Of a stretch of DNA of 64,000 nt, positions 1 to 8,860 are shown piece by piece. Each line of letters opens with the position of its first letter. Position 1 is the first letter of the stretch. The notes under the pieces are model-generated. The model had not been told where the DNA came from, did not search any database, and saw only the letters and a list, made by a program, of their open reading frames with translations. Source of the stretch: CALVLD01 sp964467585. Its GTDB lineage: Bacteria; Bacillota; Clostridia; Christensenellales; CAG-138. Position numbers and translations under genes: made by a program. The stretch spans positions 186,001-250,000 of the forward strand of contig CAYXRF010000001.1 of NCBI GenBank assembly GCA_964467585.1, in the 5' to 3' direction.

Positions 1-459
1 ATAAAAAAGGGCGGCACAAACAACAAAAATAAGCGACGGAGCATAATGCGCCGTAAGAAAGAGGACGCCCAGCCTTGGAACGCCAATTATACTTGACGCA
101 AATGCTCCGCATATGAAAAGAGGCCCCATTTGATTAAAGCAAGCACATAATATAGACGCAAAGTCTGCTTTAACTTTGCCACTGTCAAGCAGTGTTTTTG
201 AACACACAGCTCCTGTTGGAGTTCCGCAAACTGCGGAGACAAACCACGATGAAATCAGCAATAGAGGAGTGCTAATGTTTTTCTTTTTTGTCATTGCTGA
301 ATTAATAAATCTGCTGCATACAAAAAAGGGGAATAGTGAAGGGAATATGCTTGTGCCGAATATATAAAGGCCCGTAACGGCGGCAGCCATTACCGTATCG
401 CTGAACACGACCATAAGCACGGCTATAAGAAGCATTGCAGCAATAAAAAAATATCTCAT
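1..459 (-). CDS. ylbJ: YlbJ-like sporulation integral membrane protein (3' part cut by window edge)
   Basis: I translated this by hand on the minus strand from an ATG at 459; an in-frame TAG lies just upstream, and the frame stays open to base 1, giving 153 residues with the C-terminus outside the window. The product is strongly hydrophobic: an N-terminal membrane helix (residues about 3-26), a segment with the pattern FPSLFPFFVCSRF, then a glycine/proline-rich CGTPTGAVCSK loop and an FNQMGPLFICGAF helix. This pattern fits the nucleoside-transporter-like (Gate) family that includes B. subtilis YlbJ, a sigma-E-dependent sporulation protein. It lies downstream of tmcAL (ylbM) on the same strand; ylbJ and ylbM are also close neighbours in B. 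subtilis. No good Shine-Dalgarno sequence precedes the start. The family call is by pattern memory, so a spore maturation A/B-type relative is not excluded. Confidence 0.6.
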   Translation of the reverse strand, partial: MRYFFIAAMLLIAVLMVVFSDTVMAAAVTGLYIFGTSIFPSLFPFFVCSRFINSAMTKKKNISTPLLLISSWFVSAVCGTPTGAVCSKTLLDSGKVKADFASILCACFNQMGPLFICGAFASSIIGVPRLGVLFLTAHYAPSLIFVVCAALFY

Positions 460-578
460 ATCGGTATGCTATTTCAAACAACATCGATATATGACGAAAT
501 GATGAAATCGGACGAACGACCGACAACAACCATATAATGTCGGGCATTCGACCGACTAACGTCATCCGATCGGCTTAG

Positions 579-1784
579 CTATACAACAATCAATCTTTCA
601 GAGACGTCAAGGGCGCAGGATTTATCATACGGCTGACCGATTGCCCGTATTGCATGAGCTGTTTGACTTATCCTGTCAATTTTTTGTGCAAGCGGCGGAA
701 GCTTCTCTCTGTCACGCGAGCGAATGACGATCGGTATCTGCGCGGTGCGGCATATCTCACTGATAACTGGAATGGCGGAGCTTCGTATGCCGAGCATACG
801 CGCATAAAGCGCATCATCGCTGCTTGCCGCAAGCGCTTGAATATCTGATGTAACACCCAAAAGTGCATTCATGCAAATCCTTTTTAGCCTTGCCATTGTA
901 TAACGCTTTGATTTGACTTTTGAGAGCAAATTTGCGTAATCATCCGCATAAATGGCGCCGCGCATGAATAGATTTTCTAATCCTTCAGAAACCTCGGGGA
1001 GCGATGAAATATCATCCGCGCTCATGCTTCTGAAACGATAGAGTATTGCGTCTGAAAGAGAAACTGCGCTTGCGGGAAAGGCGCCCGCATGAATTTGAGT
1101 TTTAATGTCGTTGAGCACATATCGAGGCAACACGGAGCTTAGCAGCTCAAACGTGGATTCACAAATGCGCTGACCCGCGACACAACGGGAGAGGGCAGTG
1201 CGAACCGCCTTTGCGGATGCAAAATCACCCGATATAAGGTCGCTTTCATAACCGCTGTCAACTCGTTTTACGCAACACGCGGCGAAAGAAGGCGCATATC
1301 GCTTTATGGCGCGGAGATATTCAACACCGAGAATATCGTTAGGGCAAAGCTCCTCACCGAATGCGGAGGAGGCAGCCTTTGGGTACGGCAGCCCACGCGA
1401 AAGCGCATCCGCAACCTCGGTTGTATTGGTATCAATGCCCGAAAGCCTTGAAAGCTTATCAATATCACCGCATTCGCTTCCAAAGCATATCGAATCAACA
1501 ATACCGATTCCTCTAAGAATTCGTATTGAGCCGCATGCGAAGCGTTCCGCGCATGAAAGCGCGAATACGTCAGGCAGCTCAATCACCATATCGGCGCCTC
1601 CCTGAAGCGCCCATTTTGCCCGAACAAATTTGTTGGCAACGGCAGGCTCACCGCGCTGGACAAAGCTGCCGCTCATAACCGCAACTGCATACTCAGCTCC
1701 CGTCATACGCTTCGCTTCAGCTATATGGAACGCATGACCGTTATGAAACGGATTGTATTCGGCGACAATACCGACTGCTTGCAT
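579..1784 (-). CDS. tmcAL: tRNA(Met) cytidine acetate ligase TmcAL (YlbM family)
   Basis: The 401-residue product starts MQAVGIVAEYNPFHNGHAFH, with the HNGH (HxGH) nucleotidyltransferase motif at about residues 14-17 and the MSGSFVQRGEPAV motif after it. These identify the TmcAL/YlbM family, which uses ATP and acetate to make N4-acetylcytidine at the wobble position of elongator tRNA-Met. Length matches the family (about 400). A TGAGG element lies about 8 bases before the ATG. It is divergent from pta across a 112-bp intergenic region. Linking the enzyme to local acetate metabolism would be inference; the neighbourhood with the ylbJ-like gene is the usual Firmicutes one. Confidence 0.92.
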   Translation of the reverse strand: MQAVGIVAEYNPFHNGHAFHIAEAKRMTGAEYAVAVMSGSFVQRGEPAVANKFVRAKWALQGGADMVIELPDVFALSCAERFACGSIRILRGIGIVDSICFGSECGDIDKLSRLSGIDTNTTEVADALSRGLPYPKAASSAFGEELCPNDILGVEYLRAIKRYAPSFAACCVKRVDSGYESDLISGDFASAKAVRTALSRCVAGQRICESTFELLSSVLPRYVLNDIKTQIHAGAFPASAVSLSDAILYRFRSMSADDISSLPEVSEGLENLFMRGAIYADDYANLLSKVKSKRYTMARLKRICMNALLGVTSDIQALAASSDDALYARMLGIRSSAIPVISEICRTAQIPIVIRSRDREKLPPLAQKIDRISQTAHAIRAIGQPYDKSCALDVSERLIVV

Positions 1785-1819
1785 AAGAAAACCTCATTAA
1801 CAATTATATTATTTTGATT

Positions 1820-1849
1820 ATGCCAAATCATTCCCTAATATGTTATAAT
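1820..1849 (+). promoter_or_regulatory. Putative sigma-A promoter of pta-ackA
   Basis: An extended -10 element (TGT before TATAAT at 1844-1849) sits 48 bp before the pta start. The best -35 match is ATGCCA at 1820-1825 with an 18-bp spacer, which is weak, so the extended -10 probably carries recognition. Confidence 0.5.
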
Positions 1850-1896
1850 GCAATTTAGTTGAATCGTCAATAACTTTTTTGGAAGGAGAAATAAAA

Positions 1897-2895
1897 ATGC
1901 CTATTATCGACAGCATTAAGTCAAAGGCAAGAAGCGAGAGGAAGCACATACTTCTTCCCGAGGGTACAGAGGAGCGTACAGTGCAGGCGGCGGAGCGTAT
2001 CATTCGTGAGGGCGTTGCGGATATTTCGTTGCTTGGTAATGAGGACGAAATTCGCTTGATCGCGGATAAATTCAACGTTGATCTTACAGGCGTCGGCATC
2101 ATCGACCCCATTAAGTCTCCGGATTTTAACACCTATGTCGAGCGTTTTTATGAGATGCGCAAGGCGAAGGGCGTTGACATGGCAAAGGCAGAAAAAACCA
2201 TGCATGACCCTCTTTTCTTTGCCTGCATGATGATAAAGGACGGCAAAGCGGACGGCATGGTTGCTGGGGCTATCAACACCACGGGCAACACGCTTCGTCC
2301 GGGGCTTCAAATCATCAAAATGGCAAAGGGAATAAATGTTGTGTCCTCGTGCTTTATTATGGAGGTACCCAACAAGGCATATGGCGACAACGGCGTTCTG
2401 ATATTTGCCGATTGTGCCGTTAACCCCGAGCCCAATGCGGAGCAGCTGGCAGCGATTGCAATTTCTTCAGCGGAATCAGCAAAGAACCTTGTCGGCATGG
2501 AGCCGAGGGTTGCAATGCTCAGCTTCTCAACAAAGGGCAGCGCAAAGCATGACAACGTTGATAAGGTTGTCGCCGCAACGGAATTGGTAAAGCAGCTTGC
2601 GCCGCAGCTCATGATTGATGGTGAGCTTCAGGCCGACGCCGCGCTTGTTGAAAAGGTCGGTCAACTCAAAAGCCCAGGCAGTCCCGTCGCAGGCAAGGCA
2701 AACGTTCTTGTATTTCCGGACCTTCAGGCGGGCAATATCGGCTATAAGCTTGTTCAAAGGCTTGCAGGCGCTGAGGCGCTCGGCCCCATTTGCCAAGGCT
2801 TTGCAAAGCCGATCAATGACCTTTCGCGTGGGTGCAGCATTGATGACGTTGTCAGCGTAGTGGCCATTACCGCCGTTCAGGCACAGAGCCTTTAA
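1897..2895 (+). CDS. pta: Phosphate acetyltransferase
   Basis: The 332-residue protein is a single-domain phosphotransacetylase converting acetyl-CoA and phosphate to acetyl-phosphate and CoA. N-terminal RKHILLPEGTEERTVQAAE, central DGMVAGAINTTGNTLRPGLQ and C-terminal VFPDLQAGNIGYKLVQRLAG are family signatures. Length is typical of the short Firmicutes form. The ATG at 1897 was chosen over an upstream TTG (1879) because a strong GGAAGGAG lies at 1881-1888, eight bases before it, inside the would-be extension. ackA follows after 21 bp with its own GGGAGG site, so the two form the classic substrate-level phosphorylation operon for acetate production. Confidence 0.96.
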   Translation: MPIIDSIKSKARSERKHILLPEGTEERTVQAAERIIREGVADISLLGNEDEIRLIADKFNVDLTGVGIIDPIKSPDFNTYVERFYEMRKAKGVDMAKAEKTMHDPLFFACMMIKDGKADGMVAGAINTTGNTLRPGLQIIKMAKGINVVSSCFIMEVPNKAYGDNGVLIFADCAVNPEPNAEQLAAIAISSAESAKNLVGMEPRVAMLSFSTKGSAKHDNVDKVVAATELVKQLAPQLMIDGELQADAALVEKVGQLKSPGSPVAGKANVLVFPDLQAGNIGYKLVQRLAGAEALGPICQGFAKPINDLSRGCSIDDVVSVVAITAVQAQSL

Positions 2896-2916
2896 GCCCT
2901 GGGAGGAAATACTGTT

Positions 2917-4116
2917 ATGAAGGTACTCGTTATAAACGCAGGAAGCTCATCGCTGAAATATCAGCTTATTGATGTTGATAAAAACGACGTTATCGCAAAG
3001 GGACTTTGCGAGCGCATAGGCATCAACGATTCAAAACTGACATACAAGCCCAAGGGTAAGGAACCATATGAGCTTGTTCAGGACATGAAAGATCATACGG
3101 ACGCCATAAAGCTTGTGCTGAATATGCTTGTGGATAAAAACCGTGGTGTGCTTTCAAGCATGGACGAAATAGACGCAGTAGGTCACCGCATTGTTCACGG
3201 GGGTGAAAGGTTTGCGGAGTCCGTATTAATTACAGACGAAGTCATCGATGAGATTAAGTCCCTGTCAGCACTTGCACCGCTGCATAATCCCGCCAACCTG
3301 ATGGGAATAAATGCCTGCAAAGCGGTAATGCCCAAAACCCCAATGGTTGCTGTATTTGATACTGCATTCCATCAAACAATGCCCGAAAAGGCTTTTATGT
3401 ACGGTTTACCTTACGAAGCCTATACCCAACTGAAGATACGTCGTTACGGCTTCCACGGCACGTCACACGCGTATGTTAGCCGCAGAGCGTTAAGCTATCT
3501 TGAAATGCCTGTTGAACAAACAAAAATTATCACCTGCCATCTTGGCAACGGCTCGTCTGTCACGGCTGTCCGCGGCGGTAAGTGCGTTGACACAAGCATG
3601 GGCTTTACCCCGCTTGCAGGCGTTGCCATGGGTACGCGCTGTGGGGATATGGATCCCGCAATTGTAACATATCTTATGGAAAAGCTTAACCTTGACCGCA
3701 AGGGTGTTGACGCCTATATGAACAAAAAGAGCGGTATGCTTGGCATTTCCGGCAAATCAAGCGACTTCAGAGACTTTGGGGATGCGGCAAAGCAGGGTGA
3801 TTCACGGTCAAAGCTGGCGCTGGAGACATTTGCATATCAGGTCAAACGCTTTATCGGCGCGTATGCTGCGGTTATGAACGGCGTTGACGCTATTGTTTTC
3901 ACGGCAGGTGTTGGTGAAAACGATCGCGCAATGCGTCAGAGCATCATGGACGGACTTGATTACCTCGGCGTTGAATTTGATAATGAATTCAACATGACTT
4001 GTCCCCGCGGACAGGAGGTTGTTATTTCCAAGCCGACGAGCCGTGTTAAGGTTATCGTCATTCCCACAGATGAAGAGATGATGATCGCGCTTGATACGGC
4101 GCGTCTTGTCAGCTGA
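2917..4116 (+). CDS. ackA: Acetate kinase
   Basis: The 399-residue protein begins MKVLVINAGSSSLKYQLID (acetate/butyrate kinase signature 1) and contains RYGFHGTSHAYVSRRAL and CHLGNGSSVTAVRGG motifs plus TAGVGEN near the C-terminus. It belongs to the ASKHA kinase fold. It converts acetyl-phosphate and ADP to acetate and ATP, completing the pathway with the upstream pta. GGGAGG precedes the ATG. I found no clear intrinsic terminator in the 117 bp after the stop; a new promoter for the next unit starts 47 bp downstream. Confidence 0.97.
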   Translation: MKVLVINAGSSSLKYQLIDVDKNDVIAKGLCERIGINDSKLTYKPKGKEPYELVQDMKDHTDAIKLVLNMLVDKNRGVLSSMDEIDAVGHRIVHGGERFAESVLITDEVIDEIKSLSALAPLHNPANLMGINACKAVMPKTPMVAVFDTAFHQTMPEKAFMYGLPYEAYTQLKIRRYGFHGTSHAYVSRRALSYLEMPVEQTKIITCHLGNGSSVTAVRGGKCVDTSMGFTPLAGVAMGTRCGDMDPAIVTYLMEKLNLDRKGVDAYMNKKSGMLGISGKSSDFRDFGDAAKQGDSRSKLALETFAYQVKRFIGAYAAVMNGVDAIVFTAGVGENDRAMRQSIMDGLDYLGVEFDNEFNMTCPRGQEVVISKPTSRVKVIVIPTDEEMMIALDTARLVS

Positions 4117-4162
4117 TCACACAGCGGGCAACTCTCTTGTGGTAATATATTTGCATTCATTG

Positions 4163-4191
4163 TTGACAATGTGAATGAGTGCGGATAAAAT
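4163..4191 (+). promoter_or_regulatory. Sigma-A promoter of the DUF177-rpmF unit
   Basis: A perfect -35 TTGACA (4163-4168), a 17-bp spacer and -10 TAAAAT (4186-4191) lie 43 bp before the DUF177 start. The -35 sits in an imperfect inverted repeat (CATTCATTGT / ACAATGTGAATG, 4155-4176) that could serve as an operator; that second point is inference. Confidence 0.8.
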
Positions 4192-4233
4192 ATGTAAGGT
4201 TGTCTTGTAGGATCAAGATATTGTGGGGTACAG

Positions 4234-4749
4234 GTGGAAGTTAACGTTGCGAAAGAACTTAAGTTAGCGGGTTCTGTCGGCGCCGCGCACATCGAACAGC
4301 AGATTGAGCCGTTTGAGTACGTTGGGCGTTTGCTTGAGTTTACCGAACCACTCGTTGCAGATGTGACATATTCATTTGACGGCGAAGGTTTCAGCGTAAA
4401 CGGCTCGTTTTCTTCTGCGCTTCGTATGAACTGCACAAAATGCAACACCCTGTTCATTCAACCGTTTTCGCTGAGCTTTGCCGAGCGCTTTCTGAAGGTT
4501 TCAGAGCAGGAGGCTGAGGAGCTTGACTGCTACTCATTTGTTGGTGAAACGTTAAAGCTTGACAAAATGGTAATGGACTTGTTAATGCTAAATGCACCAC
4601 AGTATGGTCTGTGCAGACCCGATTGCCGCGGGCTATGCCCGGTTTGCGGCACAAACTTGAATATCACGCAGTGTTCGTGTTCGTCTGCGGCGGAGAATAA
4701 CGCTTTCGCCTCCTTGAAAGAACTCGCGCAACTGCTCAAGGAAGATTAG
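4234..4749 (+). CDS. DUF177 (YceD-family) cysteine-containing protein
   Basis: The 171-residue protein starts at GTG (4234) and shows the DUF177 layout: a beta-rich N-terminal part, an MNCTKC pair in the middle, and a C-terminal CRPDCRGLCPVCGTNLN cluster that probably binds zinc. In many bacteria this family is encoded directly before rpmF, as here (12-bp gap). Plant and bacterial members have been linked to 23S rRNA processing, but the biochemical role in Firmicutes is not settled. In many relatives plsX and fatty-acid genes follow rpmF; here recD2 follows. A GGGG stretch 8 bp upstream is a modest ribosome binding site. Confidence 0.85.
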   Translation: MEVNVAKELKLAGSVGAAHIEQQIEPFEYVGRLLEFTEPLVADVTYSFDGEGFSVNGSFSSALRMNCTKCNTLFIQPFSLSFAERFLKVSEQEAEELDCYSFVGETLKLDKMVMDLLMLNAPQYGLCRPDCRGLCPVCGTNLNITQCSCSSAAENNAFASLKELAQLLKED

Positions 4750-4761
4750 GAGGTTTAGACT

Positions 4762-4953
4762 ATGGCAGTCCCAAAGAGGAAAACATCTAAGGCGAGGCGC
4801 GACCAGCGTCGTGCGAACTGGAAGATCACTGCTCCGGCTATCGTGGAATGCCCTCAGTGCCATGAGAAAAAGCTGGCACACAGGGTATGCAAGCACTGCG
4901 GTTATTACGATGGCGAACAGGTCATTGTGATGGACAAAGACGAGAAGAAATAA
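4762..4953 (+). CDS. rpmF: 50S ribosomal protein L32
   Basis: The 63-residue protein begins MAVPKRKTSKARRDQRRANW and carries four cysteines as CPQCHEKK...CKHCGYY, making this the zinc-binding (C+) form of L32. AGGAGG lies 8 bases before the ATG. It is co-transcribed with the DUF177 gene from the promoter at 4163. A hairpin with GGCAC/GTGCC arms at about 4981-5011 follows but lacks a convincing T-run, so termination there is unproven. Confidence 0.97.
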   Translation: MAVPKRKTSKARRDQRRANWKITAPAIVECPQCHEKKLAHRVCKHCGYYDGEQVIVMDKDEKK

Positions 4954-5062
4954 TTCTTTCGTATCAACTTGGAGTGAATCAAGGCACACCTCAGAATATG
5001 GGGCGTGCCTATGTTCGTTTACGTCAATTATCCGTCGACGTATCTTTATTTATGCAAATCCA

Positions 5063-5092
5063 TTGCCATATAACTGTATGTCGTGATATAAT
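5063..5092 (+). promoter_or_regulatory. Putative promoter of the recD2-holA unit
   Basis: TTGCCA (5063-5068), an 18-bp spacer and a perfect TATAAT (5087-5092) preceded by TGA (extended -10) lie 18 bp before the recD2 start. The predicted leader is very short. Confidence 0.7.
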
Positions 5093-5110
5093 CAACACAC
5101 GGGGGAAACA

Positions 5111-7309
5111 ATGCAGATTAAAGCTTCGGTAAACAATATACGCTTTAGAAATGACAATGGATGGTCTGTGGTTGATTTTGTTGACGAAACCAACCTCCGT
5201 TTTGTCGGCGTCGGCGTTATGCCGTCCGCATATGAGGGCGAACAGCTTGAGCTTAACGGAGAATGGACAATGCACAAAACATACGGCAGACAGTTCAACG
5301 TTAAGGAATACAGCTCCGTTGCACCCTCGTCACTTGACGGAATATTCAAGTATATCTCAAGCGGATTGATAAAGGGAATAGGCGAGCCCACGGCAAGGGC
5401 GATAATTGATAAATTCGGTGAAAACACATTAGAAATTATTGCAAAGCAGCCCGAAAAGCTTAAATTGGTTTCGGGAATCGGTGCCGTTAGGTCGCAGATG
5501 ATACATAACTCATATATGGAGAAGGCGGGGCTTCAAGAGGTTATAATGGGGCTTCAGACCTATGGAATAACCATCAATCAAGCCGTAAAAATTCACAAGC
5601 TATATGGCGATGGATGCGTTGAAAAAGTGCGTGATAATCCATACAGACTTATAGAGGACGTCGATTCGATCGGGTTCAAAACTGCAGACAAAATTGCATA
5701 TAACACCGGCATTGAAGCTGATTCACCATTCAGAATTAAGGCAGGCATATTGCATACCCTCAACATGGCAAGAAACGATGGCAACACCTGTATACCTCGT
5801 GATGTGCTGATAATGAAGGCTGCAAACAACATACTGGGCATTGATATTTCTCCGGTAGAGGTCGAGCTTGAAAGGATGATCATGTCATCACAATTGGTTG
5901 AGAAGCATATCGATGGTGAGGACTTTGTGTTCCTTTCATACCTGCACTATCAAGAGATGGATTGCGCCGTCAGACTGATGAAGATTAAGCGCGGTGCAGA
6001 GGTATTGCCCATGTTTGATATTGACGGTGAGATTGACGCATTACAAAAACGTCTTGGAATTGAGTTGGCTCTCACTCAGAGAAAGGCGGTAACGCTTGCG
6101 CTGACGGAGGGCGTAATGGTTATCACTGGCGGCCCGGGCACAGGCAAAACAACCATACTGACTTTTATAATTGAGCTGATGGAGGCAATGGGGCTTTCAA
6201 TTGAGCTTGCCGCACCGACAGGCCGCGCCGCCAAAAGGATAAGCGACACAACCGGTCGAGAGGCAAGGACAATACATCGTTTGCTTGAATATGGTTTCGG
6301 CGCTGATGAGTTCTCAAGAAATGATGATTACCCAATCGAAGCGGATGCGATAATCATTGACGAGATGTCAATGGTTGATGTTGCGTTGTTCCACTCATTG
6401 CTGAAGGCAGTAAGCGAGGGAACAAGGCTTGTGATGGTGGGAGATTTTGACCAGCTGCCCCCGGTTGGAGCGGGAAACGTGCTGCGTGACATTGTAACAA
6501 CCGACGCAGTGCCGATCGTTCGCCTTTCGGAGATATTCAGGCAGGCGGGCAGGAGCATGATAGTAACAAATGCACACCGAATCAATCGAGGGATGATGCC
6601 GGTGCTCAATTCAGAGGAATCAGACTTTGTTTTTATACGCAGAAACAGTCTGACTGAAACGCTTGATACTGTAATTGACATGTGCGTCAGCTTCCAAAAC
6701 AGCGGGCACGATGCAGAGACGCAGGTGCTTGCTCCCATGAAAGCGAGCATGCTTGGCGTCAATAATATCAACGAAAAGCTGCAGAATGCATTAAATCCGT
6801 ATGATCCTTCAAAGCCGGAGTACAGGCGCGGAGAGACAGTGCTCAGGCTTGGGGACAGAGTTATGCAGATCAAAAACAATTACCGTCTTGAGTGGCAAAA
6901 AACCGTTATGGGACGCGTTGCAGACGAAGGTACGGGTGTGTTTAACGGCGATATCGGAACCGTGATGAAGATAGATCGTCACAGAGAGACGGTTTCCGTA
7001 CTGTTTGATGATGAGCGCACCGCTGAATATTCGTCGCTTGAGATAGAGGAGATCATGCTTGCTTATTGTATCTCGGTGCATAAAAGTCAAGGAAGTGAGT
7101 TTTCCACAATTATTTTGCCTTTGGTGTACGGCTCCCCAATGCTTATGAATCGAAACATTCTTTACACTGCCGTCACTCGTGCGCGAGATCGTGTATACAT
7201 AGTCGGCACGTCTGAATGCGTAGAAAAAATGGTGCTGAATGGCTATACCGAAAAACGTTACAGCGCACTGGGGTGGTTTCTCAAGCAATTGAACGATGGT
7301 GAATTATGA
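5111..7309 (+). CDS. recD2: RecD2-type ATP-dependent 5'-3' DNA helicase
   Basis: The 732-residue protein has the RecD2 plan: an N-terminal OB/HhH part (motifs GIGEPTARAI and VSGIGAVRSQ near residues 95-130), then a superfamily 1B helicase with Walker A GGPGTGKT (about residue 340), Walker B IIDEMSMVD, the GDFDQLPPVG motif and C-terminal HKSQGSEF and YTAVTRARDRV. Length is typical. RecD2 unwinds DNA 5' to 3' and acts in replication-fork maintenance and repair without RecBC partners. GGGGGA precedes the ATG, and the stop overlaps the comF start (ATGA), so the two are translationally coupled. Confidence 0.95.
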   Translation: MQIKASVNNIRFRNDNGWSVVDFVDETNLRFVGVGVMPSAYEGEQLELNGEWTMHKTYGRQFNVKEYSSVAPSSLDGIFKYISSGLIKGIGEPTARAIIDKFGENTLEIIAKQPEKLKLVSGIGAVRSQMIHNSYMEKAGLQEVIMGLQTYGITINQAVKIHKLYGDGCVEKVRDNPYRLIEDVDSIGFKTADKIAYNTGIEADSPFRIKAGILHTLNMARNDGNTCIPRDVLIMKAANNILGIDISPVEVELERMIMSSQLVEKHIDGEDFVFLSYLHYQEMDCAVRLMKIKRGAEVLPMFDIDGEIDALQKRLGIELALTQRKAVTLALTEGVMVITGGPGTGKTTILTFIIELMEAMGLSIELAAPTGRAAKRISDTTGREARTIHRLLEYGFGADEFSRNDDYPIEADAIIIDEMSMVDVALFHSLLKAVSEGTRLVMVGDFDQLPPVGAGNVLRDIVTTDAVPIVRLSEIFRQAGRSMIVTNAHRINRGMMPVLNSEESDFVFIRRNSLTETLDTVIDMCVSFQNSGHDAETQVLAPMKASMLGVNNINEKLQNALNPYDPSKPEYRRGETVLRLGDRVMQIKNNYRLEWQKTVMGRVADEGTGVFNGDIGTVMKIDRHRETVSVLFDDERTAEYSSLEIEEIMLAYCISVHKSQGSEFSTIILPLVYGSPMLMNRNILYTAVTRARDRVYIVGTSECVEKMVLNGYTEKRYSALGWFLKQLNDGEL

Positions 7310-7959
7310 AGAGTATTGATTGGCTGCTTGACATATTGTACCCACGGGATGTGGCGTGTGCTTTTTGCGGAGCGGAGGCGCAGACAGACAATCACGGGCT
7401 GTGCGCAGAATGTGCAAAAGGGATTTCCATATTTGTCAATGCGCCGTCAATTCATGAGATTGATGAGTACACAGCAGGATTGCTGTACAACAATGTTTCT
7501 TCATACGCTGTCAAACGGCTGAAGTATAATGGGCAGAAGTATATCGCACCATATCTTGCCCAGTTTATTGACGTCGGCGGACTTACAGATATTGACGCGG
7601 TCGTCCCCGTGCCGCTTTATCAAAGACGAAAAAATCAACGCGGATTTAACCAAAGTACGTTGATAGCAAAGGCATTATGCAAACGATATGACCTTGAGCT
7701 TGACGAAACGTTGCTGAAAAGGATAAAGAACACTCCGCGGCAGACAAGCTTGGGGGTGGGGAAACGGCACGTCAACCTAAAAGGAGCTTTCTTGGCATCG
7801 CCAAATTGCAAGGGGCTTACCGTACTTCTTGTTGATGATGTGAGGACAACCGGTTCTACGCTTGAGGCGTGCGCAATATCACTCAAAAAAGCAGGCTGCA
7901 CCCACGTTTATGCGGCAACCGCCTGCTATACTGCAGAAGCGGAAAGGGACGGTATTTAA
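7306..7959 (+). CDS. comF: ComF-family phosphoribosyltransferase-like competence protein
   Basis: The 217-residue protein has an N-terminal cysteine quartet (CAFCG ... CAEC, zinc-ribbon-like) and a C-terminal type I phosphoribosyltransferase fold with VLLVDDVRTTGSTL, the PRPP-binding loop. RRKNQRGFNQS is also a ComF signature. ComF is needed for natural transformation in B. subtilis and Haemophilus, where it aids processing of incoming ssDNA. The start overlaps the recD2 stop by four bases. comEC lies three genes downstream. Confidence 0.93.
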   Translation: MKSIDWLLDILYPRDVACAFCGAEAQTDNHGLCAECAKGISIFVNAPSIHEIDEYTAGLLYNNVSSYAVKRLKYNGQKYIAPYLAQFIDVGGLTDIDAVVPVPLYQRRKNQRGFNQSTLIAKALCKRYDLELDETLLKRIKNTPRQTSLGVGKRHVNLKGAFLASPNCKGLTVLLVDDVRTTGSTLEACAISLKKAGCTHVYAATACYTAEAERDGI

Positions 7960-7961
7960 CC

Positions 7962-8468
7962 GTGGAGGACGATATAACCATCAGACGAATGCAGCGCGGC
8001 GATATTGAACGTGTTGCGGAGATTGAACGTGTTTGCTTCAGAAGTCCATGGAGCGTTCATGCCCTGATCGGAGAGTTAAGCAACGACATTGCCTATTATG
8101 TTGTAGCAGTGCAGAATGGTTATGTCGTTGGTTATGCAGGGATATGGGTTATATTGGATGAGGCGCATATGAACAACATTGCCGTATCTCCCGAATACCG
8201 TGAAAGAGGCATTGGGAAGAGTATGATACTCCGCCTCATGGGCATCGCGCTTAACAAAGGCGCTGAACGCATGACGCTTGAAGTTCGAGAGAACAATCAC
8301 AGAGCGCAGCGGCTTTACGCCTCGCTTGGGTTTGCATACGCGGGGATGCGAAAGGGGTACTACTCTGACAACGGAGAGAACGCGCTCATTCTCTGGAATG
8401 ACTGTATTATCGAAACATACGAGAAGAACACCGCACCAAAAAATGCGGTTGATAATAAGGAGGACTGA
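7962..8468 (+). CDS. rimI: GNAT N-acetyltransferase, RimI-type (ribosomal protein S18 alanine acetyltransferase)
   Basis: The product (168 residues from GTG at 7962) is a single GNAT domain with the acetyl-CoA loop RERGIGKSMILRLM and the C-terminal ENNHRAQRLYASLGFAYAGMRKGYY, close to the RimI consensus. The GTG start was chosen because a GGAAAGGGACGG stretch lies just upstream and because a start farther up would run deep into comF. RimI acetylates the N-terminal alanine of S18. It often neighbours tsaB/tsaD, which are absent here. The ~20 residues after the GNAT core (ETYEKNTAPKNAVDNKED) are a polar tail. Confidence 0.85.
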   Translation: MEDDITIRRMQRGDIERVAEIERVCFRSPWSVHALIGELSNDIAYYVVAVQNGYVVGYAGIWVILDEAHMNNIAVSPEYRERGIGKSMILRLMGIALNKGAERMTLEVRENNHRAQRLYASLGFAYAGMRKGYYSDNGENALILWNDCIIETYEKNTAPKNAVDNKED

Positions 8469-8472
8469 TTTT

Positions 8473-8856
8473 ATGTTGAAACAGGTAGTTATGGCGGAAA
8501 ACGCACCCGCGGCAATAGGACCTTACAGCCATGCCACAAAGCTTGGCAAAATGGTTTTCACATCGGGTCAACTCGGAATTAAACCCGAGGACGGGAAGCT
8601 TGCCGACGGTATTGAAGCGCAAACCGTTCAGGCACTGAATAATCTCAAGGCTGTACTTGAAGCTTCCGGCTCAGGGATGGAATGCATTGTCAAAACAACC
8701 GTTTTTGTTATGAACATGGAGGATTTTCCGCGTGTGAACAAGCTTTACGGAATGCTTGTTCCAAGCCCCTATCCCGCACGTTCCTGCGTTGAGGTTGCTA
8801 AGCTTCCCGCAGGTGCGCTGGTTGAGGTTGAGGCAATGGCTGTAACACGGGAATAG
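8473..8856 (+). CDS. ridA: RidA-family enamine/imine deaminase
   Basis: The 127-residue protein shows the RidA/YjgF signature: NAPAAIGPYSHATKLGKMVFTSGQLG near the start, and YPARSCVEVAKLPAGALVEVEAMA at the end, including the arginine (ARSCVEV) that binds the substrate carboxylate. RidA hydrolyses reactive 2-aminoacrylate and other enamines made by PLP enzymes such as threonine dehydratase. AAGGAGGA lies 8 bases before the ATG at 8473. The gene sits 4 bp after rimI within the recD2-holA unit. Confidence 0.95.
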   Translation: MLKQVVMAENAPAAIGPYSHATKLGKMVFTSGQLGIKPEDGKLADGIEAQTVQALNNLKAVLEASGSGMECIVKTTVFVMNMEDFPRVNKLYGMLVPSPYPARSCVEVAKLPAGALVEVEAMAVTRE

Positions 8857-8860
8857 GCAG

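Noticed and set aside
302..565. An 87-codon minus-strand open frame overlapping the left end
   Set aside because: It is in a different frame from the hydrophobic YlbJ-like gene, has no family features and no ribosome binding site.
4981..5011. Hairpin with GGCAC/GTGCC arms after rpmF as a terminator
   Set aside because: There is no T-run after it and pairing is interrupted; too weak to call.
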